This document shows, piece by piece, positions 35,901 through 48,954 of a stretch of 64,000 nucleotides of DNA. This stretch comes from Aldrovandia affinis (Eukaryota > Chordata > Actinopteri > Notacanthiformes > Halosauridae): assembly GCA_029706075.1 (NCBI GenBank), contig JAINUG010000002.1, positions 1,126,314 through 1,190,313 of the forward strand. The letters run 5' to 3'. Under the pieces are notes generated by a model. It saw nothing but the letters and a program-made list of their open reading frames with translations, was not told the origin of the DNA and searched no databases. Numbering within the stretch: position 1 is the stretch's first letter; the number at the start of each line of letters is the position of its first letter. The position numbers and the translations under genes were made by a program.

Positions 35901-38872
35901 ACACGTGCACACACACACACACGTAATGTGTAATTCTCACTGTGGACTCCTTTTGATGTTGAGCTCCTGAGTAAAGGCTAAGGTCAGGTCGGGGTCAGTA
36001 GAGCGGGTATCAGCTCATCCAGCTGGTTCTGGGGTATTTACCATGGTCATGTGTATTGTCCCCGGCCCATGGCAACTCAGCCCACTAGCGTCACTGGTGC
36101 TGGCCTACTTATGAGTAAGTTTTGGGTAATAAGTAATATGAAGTCTATTTTTCTCCAAGGGAAACCACAACCACTTCGATGAGAGATGAAGCTCAGACCA
36201 GGCACATCAGAAATGAAACCTGGGTGAAGAATTTGGGTAGAAGGCAGCGTTCAGTGTAAAGTCATATGCTACAGCTCCAGTAATGGGAGATTGAATGGAA
36301 ATGCTGTATGCTATATTGGGTCAACCCGACTTCAATCCAGCTCATGCTCAAGCCTAGTGCCAGCTCTGCAGTGGAAAAGGGGTGCAATGCACATACAAAT
36401 GTATTGCACCCTGAGGCACTGTACAGCCAACTTCGTGAATGTCAACATGTGACAGCCTTCACCTGTACAGCGGATCTCATTCAAGGTAACATCCAAAGGA
36501 TGCCAGGCCAGTGTTTCAGGGACACTGACAGTTCAGAGATGTCCTGAGACGTTGCGTAGCAGTGCCTCTAAAGACTGGTCTGTCCAGTCGATTCAAAGTT
36601 AAATTAGCATGCAAAGAACTGTCATAGCATGATTAGATGTGCTGATTGCATGATGGGAAAATATTTGATGGTGCATGGGTAATGTAGTCCTCGGTTGTAT
36701 TCTTTCAATATTTTAATGCATGAGTGCAGCAGCACTTGCTCCAGGTTGCATAGATGATGATGTTCTGCAATGTTCTGGGGCTCTTCATCACAGGACAGCA
36801 GACGGCAAACTCACTGCATTAGATCAGAGACGGATGACTGTAAATCTATCATTCTGCACAGAAAACTCAATCTAACTACACCTCCACTGCCCCCAACACT
36901 TCAACCCTCCCTCCCTCTTCTCCTTCAGTTTCTCCTGCCCAGTATTCTGGGCCCTGTCTTTATTCAGAGAGAAAATGTACCTATTCTCTCATAATGTGAT
37001 TTTTATCATGCGAAGCGGAGAGGGAGAGAGGCCTGGGGAGAGAGAGAGGGAGAGGCGGGGAGAGAGGGATGAGTGCAGAGGAGAAAGCAGAGGAGAGAAG
37101 GAGTGGTGTGGAGAGAGAGAAGAGAGCTGGGAACAACAGCGAGGGAGAGAAGGAGTGGTGGGGAGGAAGAGAGGGAGGAGTGCGAACGACCTGGTTTCCA
37201 TGAGCAGCCAGGACATTGGGGCAGAGCGTTGGGGAGTGGTTAGGGGGCGGGGAGGGGGTGATAGTGCACCTTCTCCTTCAGAGGACAACTAAAATAAAAA
37301 AAAGACAAGCGGGGCAAAGTTTCACCCATGGTCTATTTTGGTGTCTCTATCCCTGGTTTCTGCCTTAGCTCAGCACAACACTCTCTGGAGCGGCTCTCTG
37401 TGCTCCGGGTTCGGCCCCCCTGGTGAAGAGCGGACCCAGTTTCTCTCCAGCCTGGTTTTCTGCAGGAGAGCGGCTGCAGCGACTGAAGCAGCAAAATTCC
37501 AGCTATTTTCAGGCTGTTAGATTTAACTGCTACTGGTAATAATCCAGGAGAGAGGACTGCAAAGCATACTAATTAGGCATTCGTAGCAACCCTCGGCTGC
37601 TCATCGCAGTTGGGAGTCAGTGAAGTCTCAAAGAACAATTGAATTAAATCAACACAAGCATGAAATGAGCATCCTCGCCGGTCACTCCACCACCACTGAC
37701 ACAATCTCATCATACTGGCTCACTCTGTCTATATTTGAGACCTCCACAGGAGGTCTTGCTGAAAGCAGACTCTATACAGACTCTCCTACTGAATTTTCAG
37801 AAATACTGCAAGGCGAGTATAGAGACCAGCAACCCACGAACATTGCATTGTTGGTGGGCTGCATGTTGTATAGCTAGCTGACAAAATGACAACATTTTGT
37901 TTTAAACCTCGCCACAATCCACTGGAATCCCCATTACGCCCCGTCTGAAATATTTATTTTCCATCACTGCTACTATAAAATATCAATTCAGAAAGGAAAG
38001 CAGGACCAACGATGGAATCAAACATGAGTCTTCAGCTCGCATTTCACTTTTAGATTGCCTTTCTTAGAAACCCAAAGGCAAGACTCGGAGGTTAATAACA
38101 TAGTATCTAGGCTGTTTATCGATTCGCAAAAAAAGACTTTCATTTCACAGTGGACGCAGATCCATTCCATAACTGGTTTGTAAGTTCCCACTAAATTAGA
38201 AGTACTCTTTGAAGACCCACCTCTGAAACTTAACTCAATTTCGATAATCCCGGCAGGCCTATTAGCGTAGGTATATGCGTGTTTGACTCAATGGTGTCGG
38301 ACAGGAAATAGAAAGGAATTTAAAGGAGAGAGCCATGCAGGGAAGAGAGTGCATCGCCACTTTACTGCTGGGGTGTCGGCCTTACTGACAGCTTCCCAAC
38401 CGAGCTTGATTCAACTCGATGGGTAATCAACAAAACGCAGAGCTGATGCTTTATCATACTGCTGTTGTTCATCAGATGTTCAATGTGAACACAGCCCATC
38501 TCTGAGCGAAACGGCTATCTGCCCTGAGGTCACGTCTTTGAAAAAGGGGAAGGTACATACCAGTGGAATTGCACGTTGGATCCAAGCTGCGTTTATCGAT
38601 TTGCACAGAATGCCCATTGAGGCAGCGCTCTGCAAACCAGCCTGGATTAAATCAACGCTTCGCTTTTAAACTTTGGCTTGTAAAGGTCATTGTTTGTTTT
38701 CATCTGCAAAAAGCACAGTTATCGCGAGTTCACAACTTTCCTAAGTTCACCCGCCAAGCCGTCTTTGTGAAGAAACGTCCATTCGTTTGTAAGTTTAGGA
38801 CAAATGTTGATTGAATCCGAGCCAGAGTCCCAGAGGCCAAAATGACCACAACCAGACCCCCTTCGCTGTGAG

Positions 38873-38952
38873 TCTGACGTTGTCACGACATTTGCTGTAA
38901 CACGGTCTCCGTGAGATTGGGAGCCTGACGTTGTCACGACTTTGGCTGTAAT
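38873..38952. repeat. 51-bp imperfect tandem duplication
   Basis: CTGACGTTGTCACGAC with following TTTG-CTGTAA occurs at 38873 and again at 38924. Confidence 0.85.
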
Positions 38953-41900
38953 CTCTCCCCACCAGCTGCACAGCGCCGGTGATTATCTTCCCTAAACGTA
39001 CGGTTCAGTGGGACCGGCGGATCCATCGGTTGAATGGTATCTCTTGATTTCTCCCTGGCCGGGTTTCTGAGAACCCCCTGGTCTGAAGGCCGGTTATGCA
39101 CAGATGATGGATGTGTCAGAACACTGGAGACGAAGAGCGCTTTCTATCGGAGCGACATCAAAAGCAGTCCCCCAGGAAACGCATTCTGACAGGAAATGGT
39201 TCAATCATCACGCTTCCGTGTCTGTTTCTTTCCCAAGTACTGATTCTACTGAAGCTTAAAAAGGAAAAGATAGATTTATTTCAGCATTAAGAAGTTTCAT
39301 AAAAACAAAACAAAGCAAGAAAAAGACTGACTGTAAATTTTGTTATGCCAAAAATAGAGCAAGACTTTTACAAACATAGGAGGATAGCAGCTGGCAAGGA
39401 CGGCAAGGAAGTCTTCTGAGATAAGCGATATTTTCCTTGTATCGTAGGTAGGCTGACTGCCACGAGACATTGTGAGATATTCGCAGTGGTAATCTTTTCA
39501 TCAAGAGTTCTGTAATTCAGTTTCTTTCCCGGTCTTTCCCTCTCTTCCCCCCCTCCCTTTCTCGGCCTCACACTCTTTTTTATCTATCTTGAAATGTCAT
39601 CTTCATTCGATGCTAATGGAAAATAAATCCTCACTAATTAGTCATGAAACTGTGATGGATAACATGAGGAGATGTCACGACTGACAATTCAAAGGGAAAA
39701 TCTGCATGAATATGAAACATGAGAGAGAGGGCTGCAGACCGAGGTACCGTTTCCACAGTGTGACACATGAAAAAAATATCATATCACAAAATTATACACC
39801 GACAATCAAAAGAAAAAATCCACTTCTGTTTATGCATGCGTTTAGAAAAATACAGCATGCAGGCTTTGAACGCTGAGTGAATGTGTTTGGTGACTATGTC
39901 TCTATGATTAATTGATCATCCGTGACTGGCTGTGAAACAGTGCAGTGTGGTTACTGATGCATGAGCACTCCGTCACCTCATTACTCACAGAGGTTACTGG
40001 ATGTCGGTGATGAGGTTACTTAACCTGCATGCCACGTCTGGTGAAAATCAAGAAAGAAAAACCGAAAAGGAAAGGGTAAAGGAAAAGAAGAGAAATAATC
40101 ACTAGCAGCCATACCATCATCTACCCTGCTCCCGATAAAAGGCTGAAGCTAAGCAGGGATATATATATATATATATGGGCGACCTGCTTTGAACACTAAA
40201 CTGCTGCTGGAATAGATGTCAGTGGGCCAGTAGGGGGCACTCTTCCATCTGGGCCAAATAAAATCCAATACTCCAGCAGAGTGATGGGGGCACTGAGCTG
40301 TTAAAAGGAGCTCTTGACTCACTGTGGTCATTAACGGTCCCAAGGCACTTTTCAAAGGAGTCAGAGTCTAATCTAGGAGTCAGAGTCTAACCCTGGAGTG
40401 CTGATAAAATTTCCACATCTCTCTGCATCTGGTTGGAAACACAGTCCCTCGCATTCATATCCATTTTGATTCGTTAGGTCTTTACCGCAAATGAGGTCTC
40501 GGTTGACTTGCCTGATTAAATAAAGGTTCAAAAAACCTGCGAGCGCAATGCCAACTGTGCTAGAAAAACATCTGCTCTATTCTTATTGTTTGGCCGTTCT
40601 TTTTTTAGTCTATTGTTCTCTGTCTTCCATCTTGAGGGTGACAGCATCCAGGGCTAAAGAGGGTAGGATGGATTTGCGAGACATTTCAGTTTTCAGCTCA
40701 AGTCAAACCAGTTTAAGGATGACTATCTCTTCAAACACTTTTTTTATGAGAAACGTATGAATATTTTATACCCTACAACAATGCTCTGCACCGCCAGCTC
40801 CACAAAGATGCAATTGAAGGAGTAAAGCGGGAGAATGTGACAGCTTATAACGGGGAAAGGTTGAGATAAGCACATTTTTTTTATCTTACGGGGACAATAC
40901 TCAGCCCTGTGTTGTGAATAATAATATACGGATCATTAATACGAAATTAATTAAGAGATAAAACAACGTACACCATTACCATTAAATAGCCTTTATACCA
41001 TAATTCAAATTGTCATAATTCCTCATAAGGACGAACACGTAAAATATATCAATTATGAAAGGTTTTACAGTGTGCCCATAATTACTTAATCTACTATGAG
41101 AATAACATATGCCCAGGCACTATGCCCAGGTGGGTCTGTCCCATAGTGTGAAAGTTTTTTTTTTGCTACATTACCTGGCTGACCTTTCTTACTGTAAAAG
41201 TAAAGAAGAAAAAAACTGTTTTTGGACACAAATGGGCCGTGCTCATCCAGATCGTAATTTGGCAACGTGCCTGTAACCGTGGAGAGCAGCCCACTGTGTC
41301 TTCTATCCCAGGTGACTTTCCAGCAGCCCAGATCTCGCCCGGTGCCACCGAACGCCACGCCCACACTCTGGGAGAACGGGAGACTCAAAAAACATGGCGC
41401 CCGCTGCTGTAATCAAGCAACCCGCTGAGTGAAATATTCATGAACAGGAACTGGAATAATAAAACGTGCCCATAGATCCATAAATCCATTTAAAACATCT
41501 TCGGTTGAGACAAAACTTTTATTATTTACTGTACATCCGTGGCCCATTGAAGAGCCTTGGGTGTCATTATCATGGGTGTAATTAAAGTGGGCACTGTTTT
41601 CGCCGGCTTAACACACTTTCATGTTTTCCTTCAAAGCCAGGCTGGCATTATAATGAATTATGGTTCTCCAAGGTTGAAGGAGGTGTTTACTTTATAAAGC
41701 GCCTCCGTCCCCCTGGCTCTGCTATAGTTAGAAGCCCTATCAATTGTTGTCACCGAGCAGAGCTCGTGGGACTCTTGCCACATTGAGGAAAAAGAGGCAC
41801 GGGGTCTAAATTTAGTTGAATGAGGAGGAACAAGACTCCTTTTCTAGGTCAGGTAAATGGCGAATGTGCCAGCCGCTCCTGTAAAACATCGGGAAACAAA

Positions 41901-42025
41901 TTAACACTTTTACCCAACGACCAAAATAATGAGGTTCCTACCTAATATTCTTCTCTTACGCCGGCTGAAAAGCATGCCAAAGTAAAGTAAAGTAAGCACT
42001 TTCTTATTCACACCTTATATATAGA

Positions 42026-42215
42026 CAGTGGGTATAATAAGTATTCGCTCTGCTGTTTGGTATAAATATATACGCTTTATCCTTTGCTCTAGGATGAGAA
42101 TTGCTTGGCCATGCTGAAGCTCTGTCTCTCCTTGCAGCTGCAATAAACTCCGGAAAACTCCATGGGGTAAGAAAATAAAATGTGAAAAATGCCAATATAC
42201 TTATTACATCCACTG
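42026..42215. mobile_element. Short Tc1-like MITE sharing termini with the 61030 element
   Basis: The left end CAGTGGGTATAATAAGTATT at 42026 and the right end AAAATAAAATGTGAAAAATG...CATCCACTG ending at 42215 match the termini of the Tc1-like element at 61030-62404 and are inverted relative to each other. The internal sequence (42051-42154) is unrelated to transposase and is itself one arm of an inverted repeat. About 190 bp, non-autonomous. Confidence 0.7.
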
Positions 42216-42410
42216 TATATATAAATGAGATGGCAGGTATGATAGATATTGTTGTATTGATCCGTTTGCAACCCCAAAAGCGTAGAGATGCACACGGACA
42301 AGAGCCAAAGTTCTGGAGCTTATTGCAGCTGCAAGACAGAGCTTTGCCGTGGCCAAGCAATTCTCATCTATAGCAAAAGAGTCATCGTATATTTATACCA
42401 AACAGGAGAG
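42051..42410. repeat. Inverted repeat, arms of about 100 bp
   Basis: Arm 1 (42051-42154) and arm 2 (42314-42410) are reverse complements with a few mismatches. Shared blocks include GTTTGGTATAAATATA, GATGAGAATTGCTTGGCCA, AGCTCTGTCT and TTGCAGCTGCAATAA. The loop is about 160 bp and contains the right terminus of the 42026-42215 MITE. Confidence 0.88.
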
Positions 42411-43423
42411 TGATCGTGTAACGCTAGAGCCTCGGTGAGAAATCTTCCCGTCACTAAGACTGATGTTGACAGCCACGTCAGCCCAAAGAACAGAACCGTT
42501 ACGTCATACGAGATATGCGAGAGATGTTCCGAGCAATCCCGGGCTGGCAGGAGACTTTCAGAAGGTTCTGGACGATACAGACATATCTCTGAAACCCCCC
42601 GCACATCAGAGTGGGCAAAGTAACCGAAAAGTCCCATGGTACCTAATAAAGGCCTGTGTAATCGTTATCCAATACATACGTAGACATCCCACTCCGACAG
42701 ATACAGCTTGGATAGCTCTACACATAATTAATGTACGCCGTATGCTTCTGTATTTCTGTCATTAAAAAAGCGTGTCACGCCTCAACAACACTTGTTTTTG
42801 TTTTTTTTTCTTCGCCTTCATTAGGGGACACTTTGAAAATGTGCACATGGAGGCCTGCATGCAGACGCACACACATGACAGGAAGGGGAGGGGGGAGGGA
42901 GGGGGAGGGAGGAAGTGAAGATATGCAAATATGCCTTCAAGCTCTGATGAACGTGTCAGCTGCGAGCAGGGAAAATAAATTCCTCTTATTTAATTTGTTT
43001 CCTTTATGCCATAAGTGACAGGCGAGGGGAAATTAGTGCTCGCGGAGCCCCGCAAAGAATTTGCAGAACATTAACACTAACGTCGCCATTAATTCAGTAG
43101 TACTGTCGGGCGAGTATGAATTTCTCAAATTTAGGGTGTGGCAGCTCTGAATCCAGCCAATATCTACTATGAATTATGCCCTTATAACAGGTTACCCCTC
43201 TGAAAGATAACCCGAGGGAACAAGGAACAAGACTCCTAAATGGCATCCATGTATAATAATATTTGACAAATTTAAATTATTATCAAATTCGTTGACAGGT
43301 TCATCGAACAGTAACTGGTGGGATCAACCCTAACTCCAAATCGTATTAAAGATTAAATATGTTTATTAAATAGGGTACACGCAAGCCATTAAATGAGAAA
43401 CTAAAATATAAGTCATACATAGT

Positions 43424-43515
43424 TTTAGTTTTCGCTCAGTACTTATAATTAACTGAAAATTAGAAATTACACTGGGGGGTCATTTAAAGGAGAACAAATA
43501 ATGAAAAATTACCAA
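43424..43515 (+). repeat. Dispersed repeat, inverted partner of 49965-50060
   Basis: GTACTTATAATTAACTGAAA, ATTACACTGGGGGGTCATTT and AAAGGAGAACAAATAATGAA are shared in order with the reverse complement of 49965-50060, about 90 bp at roughly 90-95% identity by eye. Confidence 0.85.
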
Positions 43516-43605
43516 CAGAGAGAGAGACAGATAAAACCAGACCATGCCAAAGAATAACCACATTTCAAAGCAGAAGAAAACTATACAGAATATAGCATAT
43601 TACAT

Positions 43606-44195
43606 CAGTGGTTCTCAACCTCGGTCCTGGCGACCCACTGTGTATGCTGGTTTTTGTTACAGCCAATCTCTTGATCAATTAAGGCTGTTGAAAACGTGTG
43701 TAAGTTCTAGCATCATTTTTTTCCTTAAACTTATTTGAACTCAATACAGGTTTGGCTCATTGCCAATTGCTCTGTCACTGAACTCACTTCATTTTCTGCA
43801 AATGGCTTAGTTTCAGTGGCCAGGTGTTCAGGTGGCCAGGTGTTTCAACAGCTAGGCCCCCACTGATTTCACCTGCCAGACTATAATTGAATCAATTAAA
43901 AAACTATCCTCTTTCTAAAGGACTCATGTGTCATATAGCACATTACGGAAAATGAGAGCATTCGTTGATCTGACTGACTTATAGTCCTGGGATGTGAATA
44001 TGGGACATTTACTGTTCATGGCATGCATAGCTAGTTTTGACATATGGCCTTCAGAGAGTAAATCATGCTTTAATAGCAAACCAAAGTATCTAATTAAGAG
44101 CAATAAACAGCTAGTTACAATTTAGAGGTTGCAATTATGGATCAAATGAAAACCAGCATACACAGTGGGTCCCGAGGACTGAGATTGAGAGATTG
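43606..44195. mobile_element. Non-autonomous DNA transposon, hAT-like termini
   Basis: It begins CAGTGGTTCTCAACCTCGGT (the CAGTGGTTCTCAA start is common in hAT elements) and continues GACCCACTGTGTATGCTGGT. The right end is the inverted copy: ACCAGCATACACAGTGGGTC then CCGAGGACTGAGATTGAGAG. Terminal inverted repeats are about 50 bp, there is no transposase and total length is about 590 bp. I see no clear 8-bp target duplication. Confidence 0.75.
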
Positions 44196-44739
44196 AAAAA
44201 TGAACTATAGTGTATAAGCAGCACAATATATCAGTAACAATCTATAAGAGAAAACCGGGCATCAAAAATAATCTGCTTGATGCATGTGCAATGCAGGTGA
44301 ACATGCAGCATCCCCTAATAATTAATCAAATTATGTTGTCAGGGGTTTGATCAGAAACGTCTCTGGCACTCCAGGACCAGGGCTACCTAACCCCTGGCCA
44401 AGATCCAATTGCTTACCATAAACCTACACTGCAAAGTGGGCTGGTGGAGGGGGAGGGGGCCCTTCTGTGATGGAAGTTCAATGGAATCAATCTCAAGGCA
44501 ACTGTGTTAAATTACACGGACTGATCTGCCTCGGGGGAACAGATCTACAATCAGAGAGGAAAGCCTACAGTTTGGGCTCATCTCTCCACCCACCCCCAAG
44601 AAGATGGGCACATCCCCCTCCCTCAATTCCCCAACATTCCAGAGGGAGGAAAGACCTCTAATTATGAGGCCAAGACCCCGTTATCACTGTGACCTTGTCA
44701 TTTATGTTCCGAGAGAGAGACACTACCCCGCTGATTAAT

Positions 44740-45000
44740 CTAGTCTAAAATTACAACGCAAAACCTGCTAGTGACTAATTTAGCCTAAAGTGACAACACA
44801 AGCCCCGTTAGTGACTCATTCAGTCCACAGTGACAACACAAACCCCTCTAGTGACAAATTTTGTCTGAGACAAAAATGCCAAGCCCAGCTCGTGAACAAT
44901 CCAGTCTGAAAGGGCAACTGAAGCTGAAAGGACTATCTGAAGCTGAAAGGAATATCTGAAGCTGAAAGGACTATCTGAAGCTTGTGGTTGGAGCTCATTG
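44740..45000. repeat. Two adjoining tandem repeats (about 45 bp and 19 bp)
   Basis: Four degenerate units of the type CTAGTGACTAATTTAGCCTA with AAGTGACAACACAA (about 44740-44920) are followed by four near-perfect GAAGCTGAAAGGACTATCT units (about 44927-44995). Confidence 0.85.
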
Positions 45001-45294
45001 CAGTAACCCCCCCTTCATAACAGGGTCTTGTTCTATAAGCATCATGCAAGGGCTCTCAGATGGTCTTGCTCTTGTTCTGTAGTCTCGGTGTCAGAGGAGC
45101 TCGGTGCGCTCTCATGCTCCTCACACGTTTGCTGCTTTCCCTCAGATCCTTTCTCAGCACACAGCTCAGGCAGGTTCACTGTAACGTCTGATCTCTGTCA
45201 TAAGGATGACCCGTGGACACTTTGACATCTTGCATAAGCATCTTGCATTCATCTCAACTGGGAAAGGAGATGCATGCACACAAGGAACCTGTCA

Positions 45295-45296
<2 letters not shown>

Positions 45297-45353
<57 letters not shown>

Positions 45354-45395
45354 TCACTCACACACACTGACACAGATGCGCGCAGACACATGCAT

Positions 45396-45427
<32 letters not shown>

Positions 45428-45478
45428 GTACACACACACATTTGCGCATATGCACACACAGGCGCACGCGCACACACA
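45297..45478. repeat. (CA)n microsatellite cluster
   Basis: A pure CA block at 45297-45350, followed by interrupted CA and CG-containing segments. Confidence 0.95.
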
Positions 45479-47387
45479 CCCCCCTCCCTGCAGTTTGATT
45501 AGTTAGTCTCTAATGAGTGGTGTGGAGATGTGGCGGCTCTTGGCACAGCGGAGGAGATGCTCCCTGGCTGTGCGGTTATTATCGGTCCATATGTGCCTGT
45601 TTCACTCGTTCTCCGGGGCAGCCGGCTGTTCACCCTGGAAGAAGCAGAGAAACCCTGCGCATCCACATCTTCGTTATGCAACAGGCCCGCCCTCCACCCC
45701 AGTTGGGCCAAACTGTATCCCCACCAACAGAGATATGCCCCCTTCTTCACCCTCAGCTCAAGCCATAGGGCACAGCTAATGCTGTGTAGGATTATTGTAG
45801 GACCCTGGACCAATAACCTAATATCAACATACTGTCCCTCTCTCATATACTATATTCTAAAAACAAGGTATCCTACAGTACAGCACACTGACCCACGTGC
45901 TCTTTCTAGCAGAGGGATAGGGTGAGATGGATCTCAAAGCTGCGTGAGTTTTAAGCTCTTTACTTCAAGCCAATTTACGGAAGACCATCCTGTTTTATGA
46001 CACAATTGGGTCCACATATTTTAATGCGCTGTGTAACAGCTCCCAGAGTGGACTTACACAAGCCATTGTTCTGGTATGTTCTGTGATCTTTGTGCTGGCA
46101 GCACACCATCAGCTAATGTAGCCTGCCGCCACATTTTGACCAATTAAAATCACACTGCGAGATCAGGGTTGCCGTCTTTGAATTTCTTTTGTAGATTGGC
46201 CCACAAAAAATCAGGCCTGCTAGGGATTCTCAGCTCAAACCACAGGGCACAGCTAATGGCTGTGGACCTGAGTGTGAGATTATGACTCAGCGGACTGCAT
46301 GTGTCCATGGGTGAGACATCTACCTCTCTCTCTCTGTTGTACATATTACATGTTTTGTTAGATGTAAAGTCATCTTTCCTGAAGATATTTAGTTGGTTTG
46401 GCACCATTTTATAACACCACCTGCTTATAAATGCTTAACAAATCATCAATAACTGCTTTGTAAATCATTAACAGATGCACTGTTATTACCCTATAAATAT
46501 GACATATGTTGACAAAGGTTGCCAGAATGAGGTAACACACATTATTTCTATGTTGAACATATCTCTGCAGTGCTTGTGTTTGTTGAGAATGCATGACGCC
46601 GTTATCATTACTTTGTGTAGCATTCAGCTAAAAGCAGGATCTATTCAATTTTTGTGTGTTCAGATGCCTGTGGACATTTTTCCAGAGCTCTCCCTACAGT
46701 AGCTCTGGCCCATGCCCTTTGACTATTACATTTTTAACAAGGACTCGACAGCCACTGCTTCAAAAGAATGGCTCCCTGGGAAGAGCCTGAATAGGCCAGC
46801 CTCTTGACGAACGGGAACGAGGAAACAAATACGGCAAAAAGGTCTTCCTGTGGCTCACCGGACAGAGATAACAAGCAAAATTAACATTGATTCACGTAAT
46901 AATGCTCCCGGCGACGAGAAGCATTTATTTCTTAGATCCCATCGGACAGAACCAGCAAACCCAGCAGTTGCAAAAATCTCTGAGAGAGAGAGAGCGAGAG
47001 GAAGAAATGATAGAGGGCTTTCATCTCCTGACATTTCCGAAGCAAATGGTGTGATAATCTTTCAAAATCTTCACGCCAACATCCCAGTCATATCTTACCC
47101 ACACCCCATTATGCTCAGAATACATTAGCATATCTGGGATTCTCATTAGACTACATTACCTCGCCTCAGATCTGCTCAGACTCCAGCACGACTGTCGATC
47201 TGATAGCATGCATTCATCTACTGGTTTATATGTTTGCAATCTCATTCCATGCAATGGTTATGGGAAAATTATCATCTGAATATACATTTGGTTTAATTAA
47301 AAATGTTCCATCAACCTAAAGAATTATGAGCTTAAATGTAAAATAAACACCCATCACATTTATGAACAGTCCAGACCAAAAATGCAT

Positions 47388-47485
47388 CACACACACACAA
47401 ACACACACACACACATACACACACAAACAAAACATGCATACATACACTCAAGAAAATATACACACAAACATGCACACTCATGCAT

Positions 47486-47527
<42 letters not shown>
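47388..47527. repeat. (CA)n microsatellite cluster
   Basis: Interrupted CA repeats, with a pure (CA)n block at about 47488-47527. Confidence 0.95.
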
Positions 47528-47532
<5 letters not shown>

Positions 47533-47899
47533 AACACATACTTCTGTAATTAAATGTAAAAGAAAACTGTCATGTAGTCTGAGGATTTGCCTAAAATCTT
47601 CTGAGATCCCATCTTAAAAAAGAAAATACAGCTCTGGCTAAATTAATTAACCACAACTGCAACGGTAGTTAAGAATAATTTAAATTAAAATGTAATTACT
47701 TAAGGCCCACTTTGCAAAGTAAATTTCAATAGCGCTTTCTTGTTTTAGTTAATGAGTGCACAAGGTAATTAGTGCCATCAAATTACCCAGAGTCCCGAGC
47801 GGTCACAAATGTCTCGCATGTGTGCAAGTATTTCACTTCTGAGGGCTGCTCAGACCTAACAGTCTACCCAGAAACAAACACAGAAAAACACACTGCAAC

Positions 47900-48415
47900 C
47901 AGTGGTGTGAGGGAGCAGTGGTGTTAGAGTACAATGGACCAGTGGTGTTAGGGAGCAGTGGTGTTAGGGAGCAGTGGACCAGTGGTGTTAGGGAGCAGTG
48001 GTGTTACCAGTGGACCAGTGGTGCTAGGGAGCAGTGGTGCTAGGGAGCAGTGGTGTTAGAGTACAATGGACCAGTGGTGCTAGGGAGCAGTGGTGTTAGG
48101 GAGCAGTGGTGTTAGGGAGCAGTGGACCAGTGGTGTTAGGGAGCAGTGGACCAGTGGTGTTAGGGAGTGTGGACCAGTGGTGTTAGGGAGCAGTGGTGTT
48201 AGGGAGCAGTGGACCAGTGGTGTTAGGGAGCAGTGGTGTTAGGGAGCAGTGGACCAGTGGTGCTAGGGAGCAGTGGTGTTAGGGAGCAGTGGACCAGTGG
48301 TGTTAGGGAGCAGTGGTGTTAGGGAGCAGTGGACCAGTGGTGTTAGGGAGCAGTGGTGTTAGGGAGCAGTGGACCAGCGGTGTTAGGGAGCAGTGGTGCT
48401 AGGAAACAGTGGCTC
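47900..48415. repeat. 20/40-bp minisatellite abutting the exon 2 donor
   Basis: GTGGTGTTAGGGAGCAGTG alternates with GACCAGTGGTGTTAGGGAGC over about 500 bases, with few variants (GTGCTAGG, one AGTGTGGACC). The array ends about 8 bases from the GT of the stk32c exon 2 donor. Confidence 0.96.
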
Positions 48416-48423
48416 TTATTTAC

Positions 48424-48479
48424 CTTTCCGAAGCTGCCTTTTCCAATGGCTCGAAGAATTTGGAAATGGTCAAAATTCA
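48424..48479 (-). CDS. stk32c: stk32c exon 2 (start of kinase domain)
   Basis: The acceptor is CTCTTGCAG|TG and the donor GGAAAG|GTAAAT. Two bases finish Val, then NFDHFQILRAIGKGSFGK follows: the glycine loop GxGxxG. Phase requires exon 1 to end with the first base of the Val codon, as expected for ...ED|V in the family. Confidence 0.96.
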
Positions 48480-48954
48480 CTGCAAGAGGGAAAGAAAGTG
48501 AATTAGCAAGTGACACCTTCAAGACATGTGAGGGGGGCACAGTTATTAAGCAGTAAGCCTAAGGCGGATGGAGTTTATTGTATCTGGGTTTATAGCATGA
48601 AACACAGCCATGGCGGGTGAGCTGGTGAAGATCAGCCCTTCTCCTTCTCCGCCCGCATTTTGCGCCCACCAGTGAGCGTCTGCCCGTCTCAGCCCAAACC
48701 CATGGGGGCAACCGTATCCGTGGTCATGACAGAGGTAAACACTGAAGTAGCAGCCTGGTGGGTTGTTTTAATAGAGGTTAACACAATGACTCACTCACCC
48801 CCACGCACACACACACTCTCTCTGCCAAGGGGATGGCAGTGTGGTGAATGGCTGGGAAATCTTAGCTTAGACGTAGTTACGTTACATATTTCAGATGCAG
48901 GCAGACGATGAGCCAAGACAGGCTGAATAGCCTGTACATCTGTAAATGTAATGA

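Larger units (their letters stand above)
35522..48423 (-). other. stk32c: stk32c intron 2
   Basis: A 12.9-kb intron. 35590-35900 is CA-rich minisatellite; 36000-41900 is mostly unique, AT-balanced sequence without recognised transposons. Further on are the 42026-42410 fold-back/MITE region, a hAT-like MITE (43606-44195), tandem repeats at 44740-45000, microsatellites at 45297-45470 and 47395-47527, and the 47900-48415 minisatellite. No independent gene was recognised. Confidence 0.6.

Noticed and set aside
45740-46260. Shared ~32-base segment (CTCAGCTCAA-CCA-AGGGCACAGCTAATG) at 45752 and 46229
   Set aside because: Probably fragments of one dispersed repeat, but too short to define an element or family.
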